Notes under the pieces: generated by a model
What the model saw: only the letters and a program-made list of their open reading frames with translations
The model's database searches: none
Told to the model about the DNA's origin: nothing
Translations under genes and position numbers: made by a program
Assembly: GCF_002964975.1 (NCBI RefSeq)
Contig: NZ_PSZM01000046.1
Location: forward strand, 62,001 to 126,000
Length of the DNA: 64,000 bases
Origin: Apibacter adventoris
GTDB taxonomy: Bacteria > Bacteroidota > Bacteroidia > Flavobacteriales > Weeksellaceae
Direction: 5' to 3'
Shown here: positions 1-11,200 of the stretch, piece after piece
Layout: every line of letters begins with the position of its first letter
Numbering within the stretch: the first letter of the stretch is position 1

Positions 1-57
1 GAGAGTGGGATTAATATGTCCAAAAAAGGGGGGAACTACGAATAAAAATTTTGCCAT
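1..57 (-). CDS. Second glycosyltransferase (N-terminus only, runs off left edge)
   Basis: An ATG at 57-55 opens a reading frame that continues past the left edge, so only 19 codons are visible. They read MAKFLFVVPPFFGHINPTL, matching the N-terminus of the complete glycosyltransferase immediately upstream at 15 of 19 positions, including the GHINPTL block typical of GT1/MGT-family N-terminal Rossmann domains. The ATG lies one base beyond the TAA stop of that gene (59-61), so the two are almost certainly co-transcribed and translationally coupled. I infer a tandem duplicate adding a second sugar, or a different sugar, to the product of the same operon. The rest of the gene cannot be judged here. 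Confidence 0.8.
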   Translation of the reverse strand, partial: MAKFLFVVPPFFGHINPTL

Positions 58-58
58 A

Positions 59-1246
59 TTATTTTTTATATATAAGTTTTTCTAAATAATGAGCTCCTTT
101 TTGTAATCCTCCTGCATTTATAAAAGACTTCTGTATTCTTTTTGCTCCATTTTTATATTTTTTATCATTAATAATAAGGTGTATAGCTTCTTTTAAATGT
201 TGAGATTTAAATCTGTTAAACTTTAACCTTATACCAGCAAAGTTTTCCGTTACACAACCTGAAACATAAGATTGATCATAAGCAATGGGAATTACAACCA
301 AAGGTATACCGAAAGAAAGCGATTCACAAACAGTATTATTACCTCCATGACATACAACTGCCTGCATATGAGGAATAATTTCTAATTGAGGTACTTTTTG
401 CTGTATAATAAAATTATCTGGAATATGTGTAAATAATTTAGGATCTGAAACTAAGACCACAGTTATTTTTTCATTTCTAAAAGCATCTATAACCTTATTA
501 AAAAAAACTAATTTTTGTTCATGATCAAAAGTAGTTCCGATACTAACTAAAATTTTAGGGCTTTTATTATCTAAATTTAATTTATCCCAATTGAAAGAAA
601 TATTTTCTTTACGGGAATTAATAATCGGTCCAATAAATTTATAATATGAAGGGAGTTGAGAGTCTCCAAAAAATTCTTTAGAAGTATATACTAATGTAAG
701 TAAATTTGAGCAATCAATTCTTTGATCTCCCATAATCCCATGTGTTTTTTGGAAAGCAATTACTTGTTCACTTTCCCATTGGTGAACCATAGGTAAATTT
801 TTGTTGATTTTTATAGAAGCAGGAGCAGTTACGGACGTTACATAGGGAATTTTTTGCTTAAAACAGCTTATTGCACCAGCAAATATCTGATGATCCGTAA
901 TCACAATATCAGGGGAATTATCAGTAAGTAGCTCAGAAATACCATCAATTATGTAATTATTCATAGGAATTAAAACGTCTTCGTATAAAAATTTTAAACT
1001 ATCAATTCCATAAACAACTTTTTTTTTGAGATGTTCTATATATGTTAGTAAATTACTTTTTTCTTCTTCACTCAAAGAAAAAGGAATAAGTAATAACTTT
1101 CCCTTTTCTGGGAGTTGTTTTTCTAATTCAGGATCAAAACTAATCCAGAAAACTTCATGGTTTCTTTCTATAAGTTCTTTTCCCAAACCTAATGTAGGAT
1201 TTATATGTCCCGTTAAGGGAGGTACTATAAAAAAAAATTTAGCCAT
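59..1246 (-). CDS. GT1/MGT-family glycosyltransferase
   Basis: A 395-residue GT-B fold glycosyltransferase of the UDP-glucuronosyl/macrolide transferase type. The N-terminus carries GHINPTL (residues 13-19), the acceptor-side signature. The C-terminal donor-binding half has HGGNNTVCESLSFGIP from about residue 300, a close match to the HGGxxTxxE signature of GT1 enzymes that bind nucleotide sugars; there is no signal peptide or membrane anchor. Length is normal for the family. It starts 18 bases after the alpha/beta hydrolase stop and is the fifth gene of the polyketide/lipid operon, so it probably glycosylates the assembly-line product in the cytoplasm. The sugar donor and acceptor cannot be read from the sequence. 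Confidence 0.88.
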   Translation of the reverse strand: MAKFFFIVPPLTGHINPTLGLGKELIERNHEVFWISFDPELEKQLPEKGKLLLIPFSLSEEEKSNLLTYIEHLKKKVVYGIDSLKFLYEDVLIPMNNYIIDGISELLTDNSPDIVITDHQIFAGAISCFKQKIPYVTSVTAPASIKINKNLPMVHQWESEQVIAFQKTHGIMGDQRIDCSNLLTLVYTSKEFFGDSQLPSYYKFIGPIINSRKENISFNWDKLNLDNKSPKILVSIGTTFDHEQKLVFFNKVIDAFRNEKITVVLVSDPKLFTHIPDNFIIQQKVPQLEIIPHMQAVVCHGGNNTVCESLSFGIPLVVIPIAYDQSYVSGCVTENFAGIRLKFNRFKSQHLKEAIHLIINDKKYKNGAKRIQKSFINAGGLQKGAHYLEKLIYKK

Positions 1247-1264
1247 TATAGAGGTTTAAACTAA

Positions 1265-2023
1265 TTAATTGAAAAATTCCATTAATTTTTTACTTATCCA
1301 TTCAGGGTTTTGAACCGGGAGATTATGGTCTCCATTTCCTTCATATAATTTAGAATTAGGGATAAGTTTATTCAATAACTTTCCATCTTCTAAACAATCG
1401 GATTGATTTCCATATAAGAGCAATATCTCTTGATGAATTGATTTCATATTTTCAGCAGAAGAAAAATCTTTATCTTTGATAAGATCCTTAGGCATAGTAG
1501 TTTCATGAAGTAGAAAATCAAAAAGTTTTTTACTTTTATTCAACTGTCTTTTATTGGGCGTTAATTGAGTAGATATAGAATAATTTCGCATATAATGTTC
1601 TAAAAACTCATTTCCGTATTTCTCTATGGTGTCATCTGTTCCGCTATCTGTAATTGGAGAATCAATAATTGCAATTTTTTGAGTTGATTCAGGATGATGA
1701 ATAGCAGTAAATAATGAAATTAATCCTCCGAAACTATATCCTACTAAGTTTGCCTTTTGAATTTTAAAAAAATTCATTAATGATATTAAATCATTAGACA
1801 TGGTTTTCAAATCATATCCATATTTTACCTTTTCACTTAACCCGTGGCTTCTTAAATCATACATGATAATATGGTGGGTTTTAGCCAGGTGTGTTGCTAT
1901 ATTGAAGTAAAACACAGATAAGTTCGTAAACATTCCGTGTATCATTATAATAGGATCCGGAGATGTTTCATTAAGTTCTAAAACATGAAATTTCTGATTA
2001 TTTATCTTTATTAGTGGCATCAA
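1265..2023 (-). CDS. Alpha/beta hydrolase, probable chain-release thioesterase
   Basis: A 252-residue alpha/beta hydrolase. It has the oxyanion HGMF motif (residues 29-32), the nucleophile elbow GYSFGG with Ser97, and a C-terminal GDH with His233; the acid is probably the Asp in the strand before it (QSDCLED). No signal peptide is present. The start overlaps the 3' end of the free ACP gene by 26 bases, a tight coupling that argues for a role on the ACP-bound product. In polyketide and fatty acid systems such stand-alone hydrolases act as release or editing thioesterases. Alternatives are a hydrolase tailoring the free product or an esterase of unrelated function. ATG codons at residues 1 and 2 are both possible starts. 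Confidence 0.82.
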   Translation of the reverse strand: MMPLIKINNQKFHVLELNETSPDPIIMIHGMFTNLSVFYFNIATHLAKTHHIIMYDLRSHGLSEKVKYGYDLKTMSNDLISLMNFFKIQKANLVGYSFGGLISLFTAIHHPESTQKIAIIDSPITDSGTDDTIEKYGNEFLEHYMRNYSISTQLTPNKRQLNKSKKLFDFLLHETTMPKDLIKDKDFSSAENMKSIHQEILLLYGNQSDCLEDGKLLNKLIPNSKLYEGNGDHNLPVQNPEWISKKLMEFFN

Positions 2024-2303
2024 TTATAAAGTTAATAATATCAATAATACGTAAGTTAATTAACTGATCCATATCTAATGTAGCAACCCAACCATTAAAA
2101 TCCATATCATCATTGTAGTAATTTTTAACTTTTTCAGCTAAAGCTACAATTTCAATACTATCCATTTCAAGATCTTTAGTAAAAGTGCTGTATTCAGTTA
2201 TCTCCAATTCATCTACGATATCTTCCCCTAAAACCTCAGTAATAAATTTTTTCAATAATTCAAATACTTCCTTTTTTTGCTTTTGTAATTCTATAGAGTC
2301 CAT
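1998..2303 (-). CDS. Discrete acyl carrier protein
   Basis: A 101-residue acidic protein with the phosphopantetheine attachment motif DLEMDSIEIVAL; the Ser of DSIE would carry the prosthetic arm. Helical pattern and size match a stand-alone ACP with a short N-terminal extension rich in Lys/Glu. It overlaps the preceding AT-DH-PPTase gene by 13 bases and the following hydrolase gene by 26, so it is embedded in the operon. It is distinct from the two ACP domains inside the megasynthase (which read LSIDSIKR), so it may load a starter, accept the finished chain for glycosylation or release, or act with the extra AT domain. Which of these applies is not visible. Confidence 0.88.
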   Translation of the reverse strand: MDSIELQKQKKEVFELLKKFITEVLGEDIVDELEITEYSTFTKDLEMDSIEIVALAEKVKNYYNDDMDFNGWVATLDMDQLINLRIIDIINFIIDATNKDK

Positions 2304-5200
2304 CCTATTATGTAATTATTATATTTAATTGTTTTAATCGTTGTATTACAAATTATTAAATCTTCTCCTTCAATTTTTTGTATTTCATACTGTTTTGGAT
2401 TTCCCTTTAATCCAACGCCTAACATTTTTCCATAAGCTTCTTTTGCAACCCAAAAACGGGTACTCCACTCATTATTATTTTTATCTTTTAGTAAATTCTT
2501 TTCATGGTTGGTTAGTGTATAGTCCAAAAAATTGGTTTCTCTTTCTTCAATTATTTCTATATCAATCCCCACAGGTTTCTCAGAAACTATACTAACAGAA
2601 TTTGTACCTTTATGAGCCAAGGATATTTCAATTTCAGAAGCTTCTTTTACTCCATATATGGAGGGTTTATTGTTAGCATCATACTGAATATTTATTTCTA
2701 TAGGGAAATATTTTTTTCCATATTTAGTTTCAATATATTTTCTTACATTATCTTTTAAAGCTATTCTACTTATTAAATAATCCTTTTTTTTATTTAATAG
2801 AAGAGAGTCATAATGTTTTTTTTCTTCCTCATTGAGATATATGTTCATTAAAAAATTCCAGTTCACCGCATAGTTATATACATTATTAAAAAAATATACA
2901 TTAGGACTTATTTCTTTTGCTAAAATGTTTTTATCAGGATTTAAAGTCATATTCCAAAGATTTTTATCAAATCCTTCAAATATTTGGTTTTTCCATCCTT
3001 TAATGATACACCAAATTTTGTTTTCTCTTTTTATAATTATATCAGCCGTAGAAATTTTATTATTAAAAGAAGTAGGGAGGCAAATACATTCAAAAACCCC
3101 TTGTTGATCTTGAACCTCCTGAAAGAAATTAATTTCTTCTATTTTAACGGGAAAACTAACTTTGGAATTTTCACCTAAAGTTAGTTGTAAGTATAAGCCA
3201 TAAAGTTGTCCTATATTATCTAATAAAGAACCTTTTCCTGTAGATTTTTTTATAAGAGCTCGAAGTCCCTTTCGGGTTATATTCTTTACTTCAAGAATTC
3301 CTTGGTAGCTAGGACCATGAAACATATGTTTTTTATAAATTATTTCAGGGCTTGGTATAGATACTATATTTTCACCCCAATCTATTTCCTGTAAGTATTT
3401 TGATTCAGGAACAGGATAATTATTTCCCAATTGCACTTCGCCACTAACAAAATTTTTAATTTTTAAGGAAATTTTATCTTTTGATTTCCAAATTCCTTCA
3501 ATTTTTTGATCAAATGGAGTATTCACTTTCATCCATTGAAAAACACTTACAGGCCCTAATTTGAGTACTTTTTGACTGGGATTTTGTTTCTGCGCGGCTT
3601 CCATTAGTAATTCTAACGTCATAGTCATAGGAATTACCGGATTTATATCACTTAAAATTTTCCAGTTTTCAGGTTGCTTAAATAGAGAGTGGTCTATCAA
3701 ATAAGGATATTCTTCCAAAGAGACATATAAGTTTTCGGTAAATGTATTACCAGTTCTGTCATATGATTTTTTATTTACGATGGATTCTTTTTCCGTAATA
3801 GAAGGATATGTTTTTTTAATAACAATATTTGTTTTTCTTTCTTTAAATAAACGAACGATTTGGTCCTGAATTAACATCATTTCTTTTATGTTCTCATTCC
3901 ACGCTCTTTCAACAGGGTCCTCAATATTTACGGAAAGATTATTAATTGCATATAATTGGGATAAATTTTCTTTAGTGTTTTCAGCGGTAATTGATTTAGA
4001 AGATCTTTTTATCGTAACAGGATCTTTAGTATCTGTAGAGGTTTTATTATTAATGCCTAAAAAAGAAAAATTTATTTCTTTTCCTTCTATATATAAAAGA
4101 GCAAGTACTCGTTTAAGTTGTTCAAGTGTAGATCTGCCGGAAATACAAGTAGATATGGCACTATAGTTTTTTGTTTTTAAAATATCATCTACAAATCCAA
4201 CTATATTTCCTATACCAATTTGTATAAATACTTTGGCTTTTTCTTGATAGTATAATTTTTCGATTAGCTCTCGAAAACGAACTGTTTCTGTAAGATGTTT
4301 AATGGTAAGTTCTTTAAATTCTTCAAAATTTTCTGGATAAAGATCTAATGTGGTAGCAGACCATAAAGGGATTTTACTTTTTTGTATTTGTATATTCTCT
4401 AATGCTTCATCAAGTATATGTAGGTGTTTTTTAATAAAAGGGGTATGAAATCCTGACTCGAAAGGTAATACCTGATAAAAAATTTTCTCTTTTCTAAGAA
4501 TATCGAGTAAAAGATCTCTTGCTTTTTCTGTGCCACATAGTAGAATTTGACTTGGACAATTATCCATAGACAAATAAAGATCGGGAATATTTTTTAACCA
4601 AGAATCCAATTTTTCTTTTCCAGAAGCAACTGCTATAAAATAAATTCCTTCAATTTTGAATTTATCAGGAATCATAGATTGTAATAAATATTTTATAGAA
4701 GATTCAGAAACTAAATCTGAAGCTTTTATTGCAAACCATTCTCCAAGGCTATGCCCTGCATTCATATCTGGATATATTCCTAACTTTTTTAAAGAATTGT
4801 CAATAATTTTACTAGCATTAAATAATTCTAATGATTGATTTAATAGCTTGTTATTATCACCAATATTATTTTCTGAGATGGAATAGTTAAAAAATTCAGA
4901 AATACTTTTAATTTCCGGATTAGTTACAGAATCAAATCCGGGAAATAAAAATGCAATTTTTCCTTCTTTTTTTAATACAGGGTCATTAGAAAACCAAATA
5001 TCTTGGCGTCCTTTCCAAGGTTTATCTTTGTCTATAAGTTTTTTTGCTTTTTCAACTCGTTCAAAAGTTGGATCAAAAATTATCAGTCGATAGTTTCCAT
5101 CATTATTTATTGTATTGGATGGTGGAAAGTCAGAAAGTATTTTTAATAAATCTTCTTTGGAATTAGAAGATACAGCAAGTACGTTAGCAATTTTTTCCAT
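2291..5200 (-). CDS. Acyltransferase-dehydratase-phosphopantetheinyl transferase fusion
   Basis: A 969-residue multidomain synthase subunit. Residues about 60-390 form an acyltransferase with FLFPGFDS and the nucleophile motif GHSLGEW (Ser151). A linker with charged helices follows. Residues about 490-700 form a double-hotdog dehydratase: DHSLF with His504, the VIPMTMTLE segment, HGPSYQG, and LLDNIGQ with Asp661 giving the DxxxQ of the second hotdog, so the His/Asp dyad is intact. The C-terminal 220 residues are an Sfp-type 4'-phosphopantetheinyl transferase with ISLAHKG, GIDIE (Asp880) and the WVAKEAYGK motif. It starts 10 bases after the megasynthase stop. This supplies the dehydration step and activates the ACPs. 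DH plus PPTase at a C-terminus recalls enediyne PksE enzymes, and the AT recalls PfaB of PUFA synthases. Confidence 0.88.
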   Translation of the reverse strand: MEKIANVLAVSSNSKEDLLKILSDFPPSNTINNDGNYRLIIFDPTFERVEKAKKLIDKDKPWKGRQDIWFSNDPVLKKEGKIAFLFPGFDSVTNPEIKSISEFFNYSISENNIGDNNKLLNQSLELFNASKIIDNSLKKLGIYPDMNAGHSLGEWFAIKASDLVSESSIKYLLQSMIPDKFKIEGIYFIAVASGKEKLDSWLKNIPDLYLSMDNCPSQILLCGTEKARDLLLDILRKEKIFYQVLPFESGFHTPFIKKHLHILDEALENIQIQKSKIPLWSATTLDLYPENFEEFKELTIKHLTETVRFRELIEKLYYQEKAKVFIQIGIGNIVGFVDDILKTKNYSAISTCISGRSTLEQLKRVLALLYIEGKEINFSFLGINNKTSTDTKDPVTIKRSSKSITAENTKENLSQLYAINNLSVNIEDPVERAWNENIKEMMLIQDQIVRLFKERKTNIVIKKTYPSITEKESIVNKKSYDRTGNTFTENLYVSLEEYPYLIDHSLFKQPENWKILSDINPVIPMTMTLELLMEAAQKQNPSQKVLKLGPVSVFQWMKVNTPFDQKIEGIWKSKDKISLKIKNFVSGEVQLGNNYPVPESKYLQEIDWGENIVSIPSPEIIYKKHMFHGPSYQGILEVKNITRKGLRALIKKSTGKGSLLDNIGQLYGLYLQLTLGENSKVSFPVKIEEINFFQEVQDQQGVFECICLPTSFNNKISTADIIIKRENKIWCIIKGWKNQIFEGFDKNLWNMTLNPDKNILAKEISPNVYFFNNVYNYAVNWNFLMNIYLNEEEKKHYDSLLLNKKKDYLISRIALKDNVRKYIETKYGKKYFPIEINIQYDANNKPSIYGVKEASEIEISLAHKGTNSVSIVSEKPVGIDIEIIEERETNFLDYTLTNHEKNLLKDKNNNEWSTRFWVAKEAYGKMLGVGLKGNPKQYEIQKIEGEDLIICNTTIKTIKYNNYIIGWTL

Positions 5201-5209
5201 GTTTTTTAA

Positions 5210-8200
5210 TCAAATTCCGAAAAATTGTTTTACTCCATCTCCTTCACCCATGATCATAATCTGTTTTTCAGTTCCATATTTTAATTCATCTATAAAGGAT
5301 TTTGCACCTTCTTTAAGAGGAATTAAAGAAATTCCTCTTTTATTAAATTCACTTTCTAATGCGCTTGATACCATTCCGGCACCCTTCCATGGTCCCCAAT
5401 TAATAGTTAAGATTCTTGAATTGTTTTTATGGGTATAAATTTGTGCGATAAGATCAAAAACGCTATTTGCAGCAGCATAATCACACTGGCCTCTATTACC
5501 ATATACAGAGGCAATACTACTAAAAAATGTTATAAATTTTACATCTGGCTTAAGTTCTTCAAATAGTATATGTAAAGGAGTTATTTTTGTAGAATATACT
5601 TGTTTAAAAGAGTCTAAGGTCTTGTGTGCAAATAATTTATCGATTAATAAGCCCGCAGCATGGATCACTCCATCTATTTTTCCATCTTTTTTATAAATGT
5701 TTTGAATGAGTTTTCTGAAATTTTTTTCATTTGTAATATCAACAGATTTATAAGTCACTTTTGACCCGCTTTCTTTAATCTTAGTTAATGTTTTAATAAT
5801 TTGATTTTCTTTATAGATATTATTTACTTTTTTTTCAATTTCAGCAGGAATTTTCATCTTTTCTTCAGAAATTAAAAATTCTCGAATTTCATTCTTTGAA
5901 GAAAAATGAACATACTTTTTATTTTCTGGTTTAGGTATAGGTGATCTTCCTACTAAAATATAATGGCATGGATATTCTTTGGATAAATGGATAATAAGCT
6001 CTGAAGTAATTCCTTGCGCTCCTCCTAGTACTAATACTACCGAGTTTATGTCTAATTGGAGCTTTGAATCTTTAGTCTTCGATAAAGGTTCAGAAATAAT
6101 ATTATAACGGAATCGTTCTTTTTCTTTATATATTATTTCAGAAGAAATATCGCTTATACTTAATTCGTTATGTACTATTTCGGAAATAGATTTTGTATTA
6201 AAAGGAGAATAAGAATTTATACATCTACAGTTAATGTGTGAATATTCTCGAGCTATACTTTTGATAAATCCAGGGAATCCTTCTATTTGATTTAGTTTTT
6301 TGATATCTTTTTCTTTTTTCAATTCTACAAGAGTATCGCTAAAAATAAAAATCCATTCTACATTTTCCAGATTTAACTGTTTTACCATTTGGAAAACATC
6401 ATCTATTTTATAATGAATGGATGATTTAATAGTATCTAAGAGAATTAAACCATTGTAATCGGATAAATCTTCATTTCCATTAATTATATCAACCTTAGCT
6501 CCTTTAGATTCTAGTTTATTTTTAACGTTTTTAGAAAAACTACCTCCATCATCTACAATTGCCAATTTTTTATTATTTATATCTAAAATTTTAGCATCTG
6601 GATCATTCCATTTTTCTAAACTAAGTTTGGCTCTTAGAAGAGTAGTTTCTGTATTATTTTTGTTTATTAAGGTTGATTCTAATTCTGATATAGATTTATT
6701 ATCAAAAGAAATAGAATGATTTATATGTTGTTGAGCATGATTTATTAAAGAAAGGTTTTCAGGATTAGTTAATTCCTCTATCCATTTTATCATTCCATTT
6801 AAAGTTTTAATAGAAGCCATTCTTTCTATGGCGTCTTCAGATTCTTCCAGATCATCAGTAAAACCTAGTTTTTCTCTTAGTGCTCCAATAATTTCCATTC
6901 TTTTTATAGAGTCTATACTTAGGTCTGCTTCTAAATCTAGATCTAGTCCTAACATATCTATAGGATATCCTGTTTTCTCACTTACAGTTTCCAGTAATAA
7001 AGCTTTTATTTCTTGGGCAGAAGGTATGGAAAATGGTTTATCAGTTGAAGTTACGAGATTAGTGGTTATTGTATTATCTAACTTCTGAGAAATTTCTAAA
7101 CTTGATTGGTTATTGATATTTTTTTTATTTTCTTTAGCTAATTCCTCAATCCATTCTATCAAACCATTTAAAGTTTTAATAGAAGCCATTCTTTCAATCG
7201 CGTCTTCAGATTCTTCCAGATCATCAGTAATGCCGAGTTTTTCTCTTAATGCTCCAATAATTTCCATTCTTTTAATAGAATCAATACTTAAATCAGCTTC
7301 CAAATCCAGATCTAATCCTAACATATCAATAGGATATCCTGTTTTTTCGCTTACAGTTTCCAATAAAAGTTTTTTTATTTCTTCTACAGAAAAGTTTGAA
7401 TTTGCAGATGTAACAATGGTATCTACATTCATTGAGGACTGTATAGATACTGATTGAGGTAAAGATTCTGTATTTGCAGTTTGAATAGGTACCTCTATAG
7501 AAGGAGGTTGCCCTAAATATCCGAGCATAACATCTCTTTGATTTTGAATTATGGATTTCATATTGTTCAAATATTCCAGAATTACCTGCTCTGAATTAGA
7601 AAGAGAAGAAATATTATCAATTGAATTACCGGACATACCATTAATTTTAACTGGTTTAGTGATTGGTAAAGCTCCATTAGAAGGCAATTTGCCAACAGAT
7701 GGAATAGCATTATGTCCATTTATCAACCATAATGTTGAATTTTTTTTGTATTGTTCCGGATTATCAATATCTAAAATGTGTACATTTCTACCATCAAATA
7801 ATTTTTCAACTTGTATTGAATTTCCTGTGGATATATATTGAGCTAGTGCTTTTAGTATAAATTCTATTCCTTCTTCATTTTTGTCTTCTGTCTGAATTGT
7901 AGTTATTTCATCTTTTCCTAAAATGGTTTGAGCTAAATTGATTAAAACTCTTCCCGGACCAGTTTCAATAAAAATTCGTGCGCCATGGTCATATAAAGCT
8001 TTAATCTCTTTGCTAAATAATACTGGTTGAATGAGATGTTCGGATAATCGTTCTTTAATCTTAATAACTTCTGACGGATAGGCATCTGCTGTTGTATTAG
8101 ACCATACAGGAATAGTAGGTTTACTAAAGCTAATTTTCTTTAAATATTTTGCATATATATTTTTTGCTTCTTTTAGTAAAGGGCTATGAAAAGCACAATC

Positions 8201-11200
8201 TACAGCTAGTTCTTTGGAAGAAATATTTTTTTTATTTAATTTTTCTACAAAAGAATTCATTGCAGTAGTTGTTCCTGCTAGTATAATCTGTTTTTGGGAA
8301 TTAAAATTAACCGGCCATATTTCCTTTTCTCCTTGTAATAATTCTTTAAGGGATCGTTCATCAATACTAACAGCAATCATTTTTCCTTTATCATCTTTTA
8401 CTGCTTCTAATATAGCATTAGCTCTTTCCCGACTTAAAAAAACTAAATGTTCAGGAGCAAAGACTCCAGAAAAGCATAAAGCAGGTAATTCTCCATAACT
8501 GTGTCCTGCAAGAATATCAGGTTTTATTCCTAAAGAATGTAGAAACTTTGCTATAGCTAAATCTACAATACCTAATAAAGGCTGAGTATTTTGGGTCTCT
8601 GTTATAGACTTTTTTTGTTTAAGTAAGCTTTCATCATCAAAAACTGCATGCGGAAATATTACTTTTTCATATTCTTTATTTTGTTGTAATAACTCTCTCA
8701 TAGCAGGAAAGGCAACAAATAAGTCTCTGGCCATATTGACCCTTTGACTTCCTTGTCCAGAAAATAAGAAAACTATTTTCCCTTTTTTAAGGTTTCTTAG
8801 GTAAATTCCTTTTTCATTTTTTTGATTAGAAAGTATAACATCAATCTTTGATAATAAATCTTCATGATTGGTAGCTACAATACAAATCTGTATATCTTTT
8901 TTATTATATAAGGATAAACTATAAGCTATATTCTTTAAAGGGAGTTTATCATTGAAATGTAATAATTGTTTGATTTTTTGTAATAGGCTTTGAGCTTCTT
9001 CTAAAGTATCTCCACGAAATACAAATAGCTCAGAGGGCCAAGACGGAAGCGTACTTTGAGTAGAAATAGTAGGCTGATAATTCTCCATTACTACATGGAA
9101 ATTTGTACCCCCAAAACCAAAAGCACTAATTCCAGAAATTCTTTTGTCATTATTCCAAATTCCTGCTTTTTTATTGAAAACAAAAGGGCTGATTTCTTTA
9201 TTATAAAAAGGATTAGGTTTATTTAAGTGTAAAGTTGGAGGTTGTATTCCATAATAGGTAGAAAGAGCCGCCTTGATTACTCCAGCAATACCTGCTGCAC
9301 ATTTGGTGTGGCCAATTTGTGTTTTTACTGATCCTAAATGTGTTTGACCTTTTACAGCCCCCGATTCTAAAAACATGTCTGTTAGAGCACTAAGTTCAGT
9401 GCGGTCTCCTACAACAGTTCCAGTACCATGAGCTTCAATTAATTCTACTTCTGAAGGTAATATACCCGCATTTTTATAAGCTCTTTGTAAAGCTTTAATT
9501 TGACCTTTTTTATTAGGAGCGGTCATACCTAAGTTTCTACCGTCACTGCTACCTCCTGTACCTCTTATAACTGCATATATTCTATCATTATCCCTTTCGG
9601 CGTCTTCAAGTCTCTTAAGTATTATCATGCCAATTCCTTCTCCTAGTGCAATTCCATCAGATTCAGAATCAAAAGATGCGCAATATCCTTTTTTAGACAA
9701 AGCATAAGTTGCTGAGAACATAAGGAAGTCGTTTAAACCATTATGTAAATCAGCCCCCCCTAAAATCACAATATCAGATTTGTTATTTTGTAATTCCTGA
9801 TATGCAATATCCAAAGCAGCAAGAGAAGAAGCACATGCGGCATCTACTGTGAAATTACTGCCACCTAAATTAAGACGATTTGCTATCCTCCCTGCCACAA
9901 CATTGGATAAAACACCTGGAAAAGAGTCTTCATTTAATTTAGGAAGCATTTGTTTAAATTCTTCTGGTAATTCACCAAATACTTGTTTTGCATATCCACG
10001 AAATCCATATGCTGCTGCTAAATCTGTGGCTCCTTCAGCCCCAATTATTACGGAGGTATTTTCTCCGTCAAACGTAGCAAGATCATAGCCGGCATCTTCT
10101 AGTGCTCTTTTAGCAACCAAAAGGCTAAGTAGCTGAACTGGTTCTATGGAGGCTAAAGATTGTGGGGGGATGCCAAATTCTAATGGATCAAAGTCTATAG
10201 TAGGAATAAATCCACCCCATTTGGAAGATACATAATCTGTATCTCGCGTTTCAGGATTATAAAAAAGATCTTTATTCCAACGAGAATCGGGAACCTCAGT
10301 TATACTATCTTTCCCTAAAATAATATTTTTCCAATATTCATCTAAATTTTGAGCCCCCGGAAAAATTCCTGCCATTCCTACAATAGCAAGTTTTACAGGT
10401 TCATGTGGGGGAGTAGGTTCTTGAATTTTGTCTAATTTTAAAATTAATGCTTGACTATTTATAGCAACACGTGTATGCAATTCTTTGATGGATATAGCTT
10501 TATCTTGTAATGCGGCTATTTGTCCGATCATATAGATACCTTTTTCTACTTGTTCTTTATTATTTAGATAAATGAGTTTATCTCCTTTTCTTTCGATTCC
10601 TTTAGAAGCAATGCGTAAACGTCCGATATTCAATTCTTCTAATTTGATCCAAACTTCTTTAGAATCTAAACCTTGAGATAGAAGTTGTTGTTTTTTCTGA
10701 TTAAAATAATCAATAAATGGAGAATCTAAAGCACGCGTTTCCTGTCCTGGAGCAGCTTCTAATAAAACGGTTTTGTCTTGATTTATAGCTTGTGTTTGAT
10801 ATTCTGAAACTATGGCTCCTGTGTCTACAGCTTCTTTTGTATAGAGATATGAAGACCCCATTAATACTCCTATTTTAGCTCCTCTTGCGGCTAAAGTAGC
10901 AGTCATGATAGAAATGAAGGCAGAGGAAAAATCGTTGTGTATTCCTCCTGCAAAAAAAAGATTAAGCGAAGGAATGTCTTCTTGTTTTAATAATCTGAGA
11001 ATTTGTTTTTCCCAGAGAACTAAGCAGGATAAAGGGCCTACATGCCCTCCACTTTCTCTACCTTCAAAAATAAAATTTCGTGCACCTTCTTTTAGAAACA
11101 TATCAAGTAAAGATGAGGAAGGTACGTGTAAAAATACTTTAATTCCTTCTTTTTCATATGGTTTGGCTAAAGAAGGTCTTCCTCCTGCAATAAGAACTAT

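Noticed and set aside
6828-7457. Two antisense reading frames opposite the ACP domains with similar sequences
   Set aside because: Their similarity simply mirrors the duplicated ACPs on the coding strand; Ser/Ile-rich shadow translations.
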